Shown one piece after another: positions 51,301 to 59,494 of a stretch of 64,000 nucleotides of DNA. The DNA lies in contig CBDCVV010000021.1 of the NCBI GenBank assembly GCA_965223235.1, positions 661,316-725,315 on the forward strand, read 5' to 3'. Numbering within the stretch: position 1 is the first letter of the stretch; each line of letters begins with the position of its first letter. This stretch comes from UBA2589 sp965223235 (GTDB taxonomy: Bacteria; Gemmatimonadota; Gemmatimonadetes; Longimicrobiales; Gaopeijiaceae). The translations under genes were made by a program, and so were the position numbers. Under the pieces are notes generated by a model. That model saw nothing but the letters and a program-made list of their open reading frames with translations. It searched no databases and was not told the DNA's origin.

Positions 51301-52574
51301 CGAACACGCCGGTTACCCAGGTGGTCGATGTCGTCCGTGTACCCCCGGCCCTCATTGAGCTCGATGAGGTGTCCGATGATGGAGACGAAGTCGTCCTTCG
51401 TGAGCACCGTCTGGCTCCGAGGCACATCGACCTCGAGGCGCTGGTTGATCTTGTATCGTCCGACACGACCCAGGTCGTACCGCTTCGGATTGAAGAAGAC
51501 GCGCTCGAGCGCCTCGCGAGCGGTCTCGATGTTCGGCGCCTCCCCGGGACGGAGCAGAGAGTAGATCGCGCTGAGCGCTTCACCCTCGTTCTCGGTGGGA
51601 TCCTTCTTGATCGTGTTCTTGATCATGGGGCTCTCGCCCCGCGCCGTCTCACGGTCGCTCTTGTAGATCTTGATTTTCTTGACGCCGAGGCGCTCGAGGA
51701 TCTCGATGACTTCCTCCTCGATCTCCTCACCGTTCTCGATCAGAATCTCGCCGGTCTCCGGGTCGACGAACTCCTCAGCGATGACCTTGCCTTCAATCTC
51801 GAGCTTCTTCTCGTCAGTGAGCTTCCCGAGCTTGATCTCCGCGACATCGTAGTAGAGCTGGAAGATCTCCGCGTCGCTGCTGTACCCAAGGGCACGCAGA
51901 AGAGCCGACGCTGGGAACTTCTTCTTCTTGTCGATATGGACGTAACAGATGTCGTTGATGTCGAGCGTGAACTCGACCCACGACCCACGGAAGGGGATAA
52001 TCCGCGAGCTGTACAGCTTCGTCCCATTCGGGTGGATGCTCTCTTCGAACACCACACCAGGGGACCGGTGGAGCTGGCTGACCACCACACGCTCGGCTCC
52101 ATTGATGATGAAGGTGCCGAGTTCGGTCAGAAGCGGAAGGTCACCGAGGTACACTTCCTTCTCGATGATGTCTTGAGTCACCCGATCCTCGATCGGGGTC
52201 GACTTCTTCTTCTTCTTCCGCCGCTTCTTCGGCTCGCCCTCCTCCTCTTCCGGCTGCTCCCAGATGATGAGTCGGAGCGTCGCCTTCAGAGGCGCTGCGT
52301 ACGTCATGTCGCGCTCGATGCACTCTTCGACCGAGTACTTCGGCTCGCCCAGGGCGGCCGATACGTACTCCAGCATGAAGTGCTCGTTCACATCTTCGAT
52401 CGGGAAGATCTCACCGAAGACTCGATCGAGGCCGAAGTCCCACTGTTTCTGAAGATCTGGCTCGACAAGCTTCTCAAAGGACCGAAGCTGTACATCGAGC
52501 AGATTCGGCATTGGCATGACGGACTTGAGCTTGGCAAAGCTCAGGATCGGACGGTTGTCCTTGCGCAGTTCCAA
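48333..52574 (-). CDS. rpoB: RNA polymerase subunit beta (TTG start)
   Basis: 1413 residues, about 70 longer than E. coli beta. The frame begins with TTG at 52574 (TTG-GAA-CTG-CGC), preceded at seven bases by AAGGGGG; no nearby ATG fits. The rifampicin region ([33 protein letters not shown]) keeps the sensitive-type Asp, His and Ser, so no resistance change is seen. A Lys/Arg-rich insertion ([13 protein letters not shown], about 113-125) interrupts the beta1 region, and an acidic segment near 270-300 is also longer than usual. The C-terminal clamp ends in [20 protein letters not shown]. Confidence 0.98.
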   Translation of the reverse strand: [1413 protein letters not shown]

Positions 52575-52658
52575 CGTACGTCCCCCTTACGAACCCACGC
52601 GCATGGCGTGAGTGACGTGTCTCATGTTGTGGTACCGGACCCTACGGGCGGCACGCAT

Positions 52659-52695
52659 AGCCCTGACGACCAACCCACCGGAGGTCATCAGGGCT
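52659..52695 (-). other. Hairpin in the rplL-rpoB spacer
   Basis: AGCCCTGA (52659-52666) pairs with TCAGGGCT (52688-52695), extended inward by GACC/GGTC after one mismatch, in the 171-bp rplL-rpoB spacer. No U-tract follows on the minus strand. E. coli has an attenuator and an RNase III site in the same spacer to set the ratio of L12 to polymerase; a comparable role is likely but unproven. Confidence 0.6.
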
Positions 52696-52745
52696 ACTGC
52701 GTTACGACGCGACTGCCGCAGCATTCGCGCTCTCGGGCACTACTA

Positions 52746-53123
52746 CTACTTGAGTCCGACGGCGGCGCCGACGTCCTCGAGCTTGGCCTTCATCTCTTCG
52801 GCCTCTTCCTTGGTCGCGCCCTCTTTGATCGTGCCGGGCGCTCCGTCGACGAGCTCCTTCGCCTCTTTCAAGCCGAGACCCGTGAGCTCACGGACGACCT
52901 TAATGACCTGGATCTTCTTGTCGCCGATACCTTCGAGGACGACGTCGAATTCGTCCTTCTCCGCGGCCGCTGCCTCGCCCCCGCCAGCGGCGGCTCCGGG
53001 CATAGCGACCGGTGCGGCGACCGCAGTCACGTTGAACTTTTCCTTGAAGGCGTCAACGAACTCGGAGAGCTCGAGAACGGTCATGTTACCGATGGTGTCG
53101 AGCAGCTCTTCCTGATTCGCCAT
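52746..53123 (-). CDS. rplL: 50S ribosomal protein L7/L12
   Basis: 125 residues from ATG 53123 (MANQEELLDTIGNMTVLELSEFVDAFKEKF). The N-terminal dimerisation helices, an Ala/Gly hinge (AAPVAMPGAAAGGGEAAAA) and the C-terminal factor-binding domain (FDVVLEGIGDKKIQVIKVVRELTGLGLKEAKELVDGAP pattern) are all present. It forms the stalk that recruits EF-Tu and EF-G. Confidence 0.98.
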   Translation of the reverse strand: MANQEELLDTIGNMTVLELSEFVDAFKEKFNVTAVAAPVAMPGAAAGGGEAAAAEKDEFDVVLEGIGDKKIQVIKVVRELTGLGLKEAKELVDGAPGTIKEGATKEEAEEMKAKLEDVGAAVGLK

Positions 53124-53174
53124 GTGTCCTGTCTCCCTGTACTCGCCGCGCACCGTGCCGGCGATCTGTGTTGA

Positions 53175-53207
53175 CCCTGTTCAAAACCAGGGACGCACCC
53201 GCGTCCC
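53175..53207 (-). other. Hairpins in the rplJ-rplL spacer
   Basis: The 108-bp spacer contains a perfect 7-bp hairpin, GGGACGC/GCGTCCC with a four-base loop (53190-53207), and a second pairing CCCTG/CAGGG (53175-53179 with 53088-type partner at 53188-53192). The two share bases 53190-53192 and cannot form together. They could influence the high rplL output relative to rplJ; this is inference. Confidence 0.5.
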
Positions 53208-53231
53208 AACATCTATGCCCGGGATGCGGGC

Positions 53232-53765
53232 TCAACCTGCGGCCGCTCGCTCCTCCTTGAGGGCGTCGAGTAAGCCGGCAGTTTCCTGAAGCTTTCCTTC
53301 GAGAGCCGAAGCCAACGCAGCCATAGGTGCCTCGAAGGCCCCTGCCAGCTCGGCCAACAGCTGCTCCCGTGGTGGAAGCTTCGCGATCCGCTCTACCTGC
53401 TCCGGACCGAGTACTTGGTTCTCGAGCACACCCAGCTTGAAGGTGGGCTTTTTGTCATGGTCCTTCGCAAAGTCGCTGAGCGCTTTTGCGGTAGCCGCAG
53501 CGTCTTCGTATCCAAAAACGAAGCCAGTAGGCCCCACGAGCGAGTCGCTGATGTCGGGGAGGCTGTTCGCCTCATCCGCGAACACCATCTTCGCCAGACG
53601 GTTCTTGACGACCACGAACTCCGCGCCGGACTTCTTGAGTGAGCTCCGGAGCTCCGTCATCGCCTTGACGTTAAGGCCCGTGAAGTCGGTTAGGTACAAC
53701 GCGGGCGCACGATCGAGGCGTTCCCGAAGCGCCACCACGAACTCTTCTTTCCTTAGCCGATCCAT
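53232..53765 (-). CDS. rplJ: 50S ribosomal protein L10
   Basis: 177 residues from ATG 53765, five bases after AGGAGG; the adjacent ATG at 53768 overlaps the rplA stop as ATGA. L10 anchors the L12 dimers. The N-terminal rRNA-binding domain (EFVVALRERLDRAPALYLTDFTGL) and the C-terminal helix are typical. Because rplA and rplJ overlap, the classical L10 mRNA leader between them cannot exist here. Confidence 0.96.
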   Translation of the reverse strand: MDRLRKEEFVVALRERLDRAPALYLTDFTGLNVKAMTELRSSLKKSGAEFVVVKNRLAKMVFADEANSLPDISDSLVGPTGFVFGYEDAAATAKALSDFAKDHDKKPTFKLGVLENQVLGPEQVERIAKLPPREQLLAELAGAFEAPMAALASALEGKLQETAGLLDALKEERAAAG

Positions 53766-54460
53766 CATCCCCTCCTATACAAGTTCGGGTCGATGGACAC
53801 GCCGGGACCCATGGTGCTGGACACGGTCACGCTCCTGACATAGGTGCCCTTGGCCGCCGAAGGCTTAGCTCGAACGATCTGATCCATGAAGGCGACCAAG
53901 TTCTCGTGGAGCTGATCCTCCGAGAACGACGCCTTCCCGATGGGCGCGTGCACGTTTCCGGTCTTGTCGACTCGAAACTCGATCTTCCCGGCCTTGATCT
54001 CTTCCACCGCTCGGCCGATGTCGAAGGTTACGGTCCCCGCCTTGGGGGTGGGCATCAGTCCCCGAGGGCCGAGCACTCGACCCAACGGTCCAACCTTCCC
54101 CATCAGATCGGGCGTGACGACACAGACATCGAAGTCCAGCCAACCGCCCTGGATCTTCTCGACATACTCGACGCCCACGTAGTCCGCGCCCGCCGCTGTG
54201 GCCTCGGCCTCTTTCTCACCCTGTGCGATGACCAGGACACGAACAGACTTCCCAGTCCCGTGGGGCAATACGACCGTTCCTCGAACCAACTGGTCGGCTT
54301 TTCTCGGGTCGACCCCGAGACGCGTCGCCACGTCGACGGATTCGTCGAACTTGGCCGTAGCCATCTCCTTGACCAGCCGCACCGCCTCGTCCGGGGTCAT
54401 CTTGACGCCCGTCGGAATGGCCGCTTTGGCCGAGGTATAACGCTTCCCTGTTCTTGGCAT
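53765..54460 (-). CDS. rplA: 50S ribosomal protein L1
   Basis: 231 residues from ATG 54460 (MPRTGKRYTSAKAAIP); a GTG at 54490 is the alternative. L1 forms the mobile stalk at the E site. The signature LGPRGLMPTPKAGTV and the C-terminal KGTYVRSVTVSSTMGPGVSID are intact. It comes 91 bp after rplK. Confidence 0.97.
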   Translation of the reverse strand: MPRTGKRYTSAKAAIPTGVKMTPDEAVRLVKEMATAKFDESVDVATRLGVDPRKADQLVRGTVVLPHGTGKSVRVLVIAQGEKEAEATAAGADYVGVEYVEKIQGGWLDFDVCVVTPDLMGKVGPLGRVLGPRGLMPTPKAGTVTFDIGRAVEEIKAGKIEFRVDKTGNVHAPIGKASFSEDQLHENLVAFMDQIVRAKPSAAKGTYVRSVTVSSTMGPGVSIDPNLYRRG

Positions 54461-54551
54461 ATTCAGTGAGCCGTGTGTTCGCCCTCCCACCGATGACGGC
54501 TCCCATTCGGTGGTCCGGGTGGGCCCGAGGGCCCGGAATTTCTTGCTTCTA

Positions 54552-54977
54552 CTACCCTTCGACGACGACTCCCATCGAGCGCGCCGTACCCGCGATCATC
54601 TCGACCGCAGCATCGATATCGTTTGCATTGAGGTCGACCATCTTCGCCTCCGCGATCTCGGCGAGTTGGGCACGGGTGATCGTGCCGACCTTCTCCCGGT
54701 TCGGCTCGCCGGAGCCTTTGGGGAGATTGATCGCCTTCTTGATCAGGACCGCGGCCGGGGGCGTCTTCGTAATGAAGGAGAACGACCGGTCAGCGTAGAC
54801 CGTGATCTCCACCGGAATGGTGAGCCCCTGCTTGTCCGACGTCTTCGCGTTGAACTGCTTGCAGAACTCCATGATGTTGACGCCGTGTTGGCCGAGAGCC
54901 GGACCCACCGGGGGGGCCGGGTTCGCCTGACCGCCAGGCACATGGAGCTTGATGAAGCCGATAACTTTCCTGGCCAT
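54552..54977 (-). CDS. rplK: 50S ribosomal protein L11
   Basis: 141 residues, the standard length. KLHVPGGQANPAPPVGPALGQHGVNIMEFCKQFN is the conserved N-terminal domain with the proline-rich helix, and the C-terminal domain ends MVDLNANDIDAAVEMIAGTARSMGV. L11 is needed for stringent-response sensing at the factor-binding centre. Three bases separate it from nusG. Confidence 0.98.
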   Translation of the reverse strand: MARKVIGFIKLHVPGGQANPAPPVGPALGQHGVNIMEFCKQFNAKTSDKQGLTIPVEITVYADRSFSFITKTPPAAVLIKKAINLPKGSGEPNREKVGTITRAQLAEIAEAKMVDLNANDIDAAVEMIAGTARSMGVVVEG

Positions 54978-54980
54978 GCT

Positions 54981-55541
54981 CTAGTATCCCTTCAAGTCCG
55001 TGTAGTCGAGCTCGACAGACGTTGGACGCCCGAAGAGTGACACCTCGACTTTGACCTTCCCCTTGTCGGGGTAAACCTCCTGTACCGTTCCACTGAAGTC
55101 TGTGAACGGACCCTTCGTGACCTCGACCACTTGGTCGATGTGGAAGGGGATCTCTTCGCGCGACTTGTCCTCGGCTTCCGTCTCGACGCCGAGAATCTTG
55201 TTGATTTCCTCTTCGCGGAGCGGCTGCGGCGACCGGCCCGACCCGACGAACTTGATGACGCCCTGGATGTTGTTGATCGCGTGTGACGTGCGCTGGTTCA
55301 GCAGCATGTGGACCAGAACGTATCCCGGGTAGAGTCGACGGGTGACCATGACCCGCTTCCCGTTCCTAATTTCCAGAACCTCTTGCGTGGGCACGATCAC
55401 ATCGAGGAGCTCAGCGTCATCCGGCTCTTCCTCGATCCGACGCTGGATCAGCTTCTGCACCTTGTTCTCGTGCCCCGAGTACGTCTGAACGGCGTACCAG
55501 CGAGTGTCGGCAGCGGACGATTCCATCTCGGCAGTACTCAC
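54981..55541 (-). CDS. nusG: Transcription elongation/termination factor NusG
   Basis: 186 residues from a GTG that overlaps the secE stop as TAGTG. The NGN domain starts at RWYAVQTYSGHENKVQKLIQ and the KOW domain is IDQVVEVTKGPFTDFSGTVQEVYPDKGKVKVEVSLFGR. NusG couples polymerase to the ribosome and to Rho. An 11-residue Ser/Glu N-terminal leader precedes the NGN domain. Confidence 0.97.
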   Translation of the reverse strand: MSTAEMESSAADTRWYAVQTYSGHENKVQKLIQRRIEEEPDDAELLDVIVPTQEVLEIRNGKRVMVTRRLYPGYVLVHMLLNQRTSHAINNIQGVIKFVGSGRSPQPLREEEINKILGVETEAEDKSREEIPFHIDQVVEVTKGPFTDFSGTVQEVYPDKGKVKVEVSLFGRPTSVELDYTDLKGY

Positions 55542-55753
55542 TAGGCCCCGAAGATGCCCATGATCAGGTTGATGACCCAGCTGGCGGCCTTATCCATCAA
55601 CCAGATAATCGCCGACACGGCCACGGTGAAGACCAACACCACGATCGTGGCAGACCGCAGTTGATCCCAGTCGGGCCAGGTCACCTTCTGCAGCTCGACC
55701 CAGCACTCTTCTACGAAGGTCCGAGTCTCGCCGAGCTTTTCGATCGCCGACAT
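55541..55753 (-). CDS. secE: Protein translocase subunit SecE
   Basis: 70 residues, the short single-span form: an amphipathic helix (FVEECWVELQKVTWPDWDQL, with the conserved KVxWP) followed by one transmembrane segment (TIVVLVFTVAVSAIIWLMD). It clamps SecY. Its ATG follows the rpmG stop directly (TAGATG). Confidence 0.96.
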   Translation of the reverse strand: MSAIEKLGETRTFVEECWVELQKVTWPDWDQLRSATIVVLVFTVAVSAIIWLMDKAASWVINLIMGIFGA

Positions 55754-55906
55754 CTACTTCGTTTCCTTGTGCTGCGTGTGCGTGCGACAACGGGGGCAAT
55801 ACTTGCGGTACTCCACGCGCTCGGGGTGGAGGCGCTTGTTCTTCGTCTTGTCGTAATTCCTCTCCTTACACTCTTGGCAGGCGAGGATCACCTTGTCGCG
55901 CGGCAT
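55754..55906 (-). CDS. rpmG: 50S ribosomal protein L33
   Basis: 50 residues, read directly: MPRDKVILACQECKERNYDK then TKNKRLHPERVEYRKYCPRC. The CQEC and CPRC pairs mark the zinc form. L33 lies near the E site of the 50S. It is the classical neighbour of secE-nusG. The 400 bp upstream are the second structured element, not a promoter-only region. Confidence 0.96.
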   Translation of the reverse strand: MPRDKVILACQECKERNYDKTKNKRLHPERVEYRKYCPRCRTHTQHKETK

Positions 55907-55918
55907 TGCTAGCTCCGT

Positions 55919-56309
55919 TTTTGTGGAGGGTCCGACGGAGGAGGGTCCGTAGCTGGAACGCCGCTCGGCGGCCGGTTTCCGGGCTCCCTCTGTCTTGCTC
56001 CACTGCCTTCGCTACGGTCGCTACGCGCGACCGAGCGTTCCTGCTACGGACCCTCCTCCGTCGTCCCGCTACCAAGACGGATCCGCTTCCTTGTCTTCTT
56101 CCGTTCTGGTCCTTCTATCTCCCCCCCCCCGCTGGCCCTGCTAGCGGGAAGGAGGTGGTGGGGAGAGGCGCGAGCCTGCTCTGCGATGGCTTCGATCGAA
56201 GGACTCGGTCGGCCTTCGATCGAGCGAAGCCTCTGCCCCGGCTCTCAGCAGCCCGCCCGAAGGCGTAGCGGCCTGAGCCGAGTAGGCTCGCGCCTCTCCC
56301 CTCACCTGC
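55919..56309 (-). repeat. Structured inverted-repeat element, copy B (tuf-rpmG spacer)
   Basis: The second copy, 391 bp, in the spacer between tuf copy 2 and rpmG. Stem I pairs 55934-55960 with 56036-56062; both 27-base arms are identical to copy A. The CCGC/GCGG and CGGTCGC/GCGACCG hairpins inside it are also kept, while the loop between them and the linker (56063-56120) differ at many positions. A run of ten C residues lies at 56121-56130. Stem II and its inner hairpins (about 56160-56300) match copy A nearly base for base. No credible gene is present. Confidence 0.85.
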
Positions 56310-57500
<1,191 letters not shown>

Positions 57501-57540
57501 CGCTCGTCCTCTCGGATCCTTATAAAGGCTGGTACTGAGC

Positions 57541-57581
57541 GGGACTCCGTCCCGGCGGGATGATGCGCCACCCTGGGTGGC
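57541..57581 (-). other. Two hairpins between tRNA-Thr and tuf
   Basis: GGGAC/GTCCC with a three-base loop (57541-57553) and GCCACC/GGTGGC with a three-base loop (57567-57581) lie in the 91-bp spacer between tRNA-Thr(GGT) and tuf copy 2. They may guide processing of the tRNA-tuf transcript. No U-tract follows. Confidence 0.5.
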
Positions 57582-57591
57582 ACCTACTTCA

Positions 57592-57663
<72 letters not shown>

Positions 57664-57709
57664 AACCGCGTGGCTCGCGCCGATCCTTTCATTGTCTTCT
57701 TGTCAAAAG

Positions 57710-57783
57710 AGCGGGAGACGGGACTCGAACCCGCGACCCTCAGCTTGGAAGGCTGATGCTCTAGCCAACTGAGCTACTCCCGC
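57710..57783 (-). tRNA. tRNA-Gly (anticodon TCC)
   Basis: 74 bases. The acceptor stem is GCGGGAG/CTCCCGC, the D arm TAGCTCAGTTGGCTAGAGC, the anticodon stem TCAGC/GCTGA around loop CTTCCAA, and the T arm GCGGGTTCGAGTCCCGT. CCA is not encoded. Confidence 0.97.
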
Positions 57784-57809
57784 CTCGCTCTTTCACCTTG
57801 TTCTTCCAG

Positions 57810-57891
57810 TGGTGGGGGGAGGATTCGAACCTCCGAAGGCTATGCCAACAGATTTACAGTCTGCCCCGTTTGACCGCTTCGGTACCCCACC
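57810..57891 (-). tRNA. tRNA-Tyr (anticodon GTA)
   Basis: 82 bases with the long variable arm of a class II tRNA (GGCATAGCC region). The acceptor stem is GGTGGGG/CCCCACC with discriminator A, and the anticodon stem CAGA/TCTG encloses CTGTAAA. The 236 bp upstream (57892-58127), before the first tRNA, hold no gene that I can support. Confidence 0.96.
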
Positions 57892-58127
57892 TGCGTTGCT
57901 CCCGAAACAGCCGTCCTGCGGAGCACCCCGCTCCCAACGCCCCACACTCGCGTGGAAAAGAGCCGGCCCCTACCGACGGAGACGGCTGCGTTGCGAACGA
58001 GCCTAGGAAACTAGTGACGCGATCGAGAAGCGTAAAGGCCCGGACGGGGCTTGTTCTTTGTCTCTAGTCGATGAATTCAGCAGCTCCGGGGCCGAGGCCA
58101 CGGATGACCGTCGGGAGGCCGAATAAG

Positions 58128-58200
58128 AGCTGGCGAAGGGACTCGAACCCCCAACCTGCTGATTACAAATCAGCTGCTCTACCAGTTGAGCTACGCCAGC
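58128..58200 (-). tRNA. tRNA-Thr (anticodon TGT)
   Basis: 73 bases. The acceptor stem is GCTGGCG/CGCCAGC, the D arm TAGCTCAACTGGTAGAGC, the anticodon stem CTGAT/ATCAG around loop TTGTAAT, and the T arm GGGGGTTCGAGTCCCTT. CCA is not encoded. It is the first tRNA of the tuf-linked cluster. Confidence 0.97.
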
Positions 58201-58209
58201 GTCGAGGTG

Positions 58210-58238
58210 AAGGTACACTGCCACGCGGTGCACTCCAA
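58210..58238 (-). promoter_or_regulatory. Candidate promoter of the tRNA-tuf-rpmG-secE operon
   Basis: On the minus strand TTGGAG (58238-58233), a 17-base spacer and TACCTT (58215-58210) end ten bases before the tRNA-Thr(TGT) 5' end, a spacing expected for a tRNA promoter. The -10 box equals that of the rpsL promoter; the -35 box is weak. Confidence 0.45.
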
Positions 58239-58252
58239 CGGAGCAAGCACAC

Positions 58253-59494
58253 ATGTCCACCAACCCACCTCTGAGGCCCGCCGCAGGGTCGGCCCTGGTC
58301 ACGAGTCGGAACGTCGCTCGGCTGGCGTTGGTGGGCTGGGGCCTCGCGGTCGCCTTTGTCACGATGTTCCCTGGCGCCCGGACCCCGCCGCTGACTCTTG
58401 GCGAGTTCATATGCTTCGCGTGTGACGAGAGGGGTACGGTCGACGTACTGCTGAACTGGCTCTTGTTCGTGCCCGGGGGAGTGCTGGCGGCTCGCCTATG
58501 GGGCGGGCGCCGAGCAACCCTCTTCGCCGTCGCTGCGACGTGCCTGATCGAGACGCTACAGATCGGCATCCCGGGCCGGGATCCCGCTCTTCAAGATCTG
58601 GTTGCGAACAGCTTAGGTGGTTGGACCGGTGCGAAGCTCCTCGCACACGGGCTGTCCAGTCGAGCACGCGTCGGATGTGCAGCGCTAATCGCCCTCCTCT
58701 GGCTGGCACCGACCATCCTCATGCAGCCTGCGGTGGTCGGAGAGACGCTGTATGGACTTCGCACTCCGGCCCTAGGTGGGATGGAGCGATTCGCGGGACA
58801 GGTCCTGAATGCCCGACTCGGATCGGTCGAGATCCAGACCGGTCGCGTCGATGACTCCGATGAAGTGAAGGCCCTACTTCGCGCTGACGCCCCCATTGAG
58901 GTCGTCAGCACGTTGGACCGTCTTCCCGTCCGCTTTGCCCCTCTCTTCATGATCAGCACCGACGATCAGGTAGGTCTGGTCACCGTCGGCGCGATCGGAG
59001 ACGATGTTCTCGTGTCGACGCACACGGTCGGTGCGGCGCTAAAGTTCGCGACGCCCTATCGCCGCCTTCGCGGAGCTCTTTCTGATCGCGGACCCGGAGA
59101 CACCGTGACGATTGACTACCGGGGTGGCGACGGGTCTGGTTGCCTGGCCGTTTCGAGTCGGACTTCGTGTACAACGGCCCCTACAAACGCCGACGGGTGG
59201 GCGCACTTCCTCCATATACAGCAGCTCACTCCGAGAGCACACGGCGCCCTCCGGGCGCTTTGGACCGCCCTCTTGGGCGGTAGCCTCGGGCTGCTCCTCG
59301 GCCTACCACGAGGGACTGTCGCCGGGATCGCGGTCGGTGGGGCGGGATACGCCGCCGCTACAGCGATCCCAGTTCTGACCCCTCACCTCGGGTTCGCGGC
59401 CGCACTCTCGCTAGCAGCTACTCTCGGCGGATTCCTTGCGCCCCGATTTCATGGCGCATGGCGACGGTTCATCGAGCACCGCATTCCGGGCTAA
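58253..59494 (+). CDS. VanZ-like membrane protein with central soluble domain
   Basis: 413 residues. The N-terminal part (about 22-160) has four membrane segments and the VanZ-like motifs LLNWLLFVPGGVLAARL, TCLIETLQIGIPGRDPALQDLVANSLGGWTGA. A soluble region (about 180-335), rich in beta-strand pattern, resembles a concanavalin/LamG-like jelly roll (LNARLGSVEIQTGRV, DNDQVGLVTVGAIGDD-type) and contains four Cys. Three or four more membrane segments end the protein. VanZ relatives are linked to teicoplanin tolerance and to surface-polymer genes, but no function can be assigned. It is divergent from the tRNA operon and overlaps the cysS end by four bases, tail to tail. Confidence 0.75.
   Translation: MSTNPPLRPAAGSALVTSRNVARLALVGWGLAVAFVTMFPGARTPPLTLGEFICFACDERGTVDVLLNWLLFVPGGVLAARLWGGRRATLFAVAATCLIETLQIGIPGRDPALQDLVANSLGGWTGAKLLAHGLSSRARVGCAALIALLWLAPTILMQPAVVGETLYGLRTPALGGMERFAGQVLNARLGSVEIQTGRVDDSDEVKALLRADAPIEVVSTLDRLPVRFAPLFMISTDDQVGLVTVGAIGDDVLVSTHTVGAALKFATPYRRLRGALSDRGPGDTVTIDYRGGDGSGCLAVSSRTSCTTAPTNADGWAHFLHIQQLTPRAHGALRALWTALLGGSLGLLLGLPRGTVAGIAVGGAGYAAATAIPVLTPHLGFAAALSLAATLGGFLAPRFHGAWRRFIEHRIPG

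Noticed and set aside
50640..53174. An 844-residue open frame on the plus strand
   Set aside because: It lies entirely opposite rpoB and rplL, is rich in Arg/Asp/Leu/Val typical of antisense frames in GC-rich genes, and has no recognisable domain.
57892..58127. A possible second promoter (TTTACG, 17-base spacer, TAGTTT on the minus strand) before tRNA-Tyr
   Set aside because: Box matches are weak and similar matches occur by chance; not enough to list.
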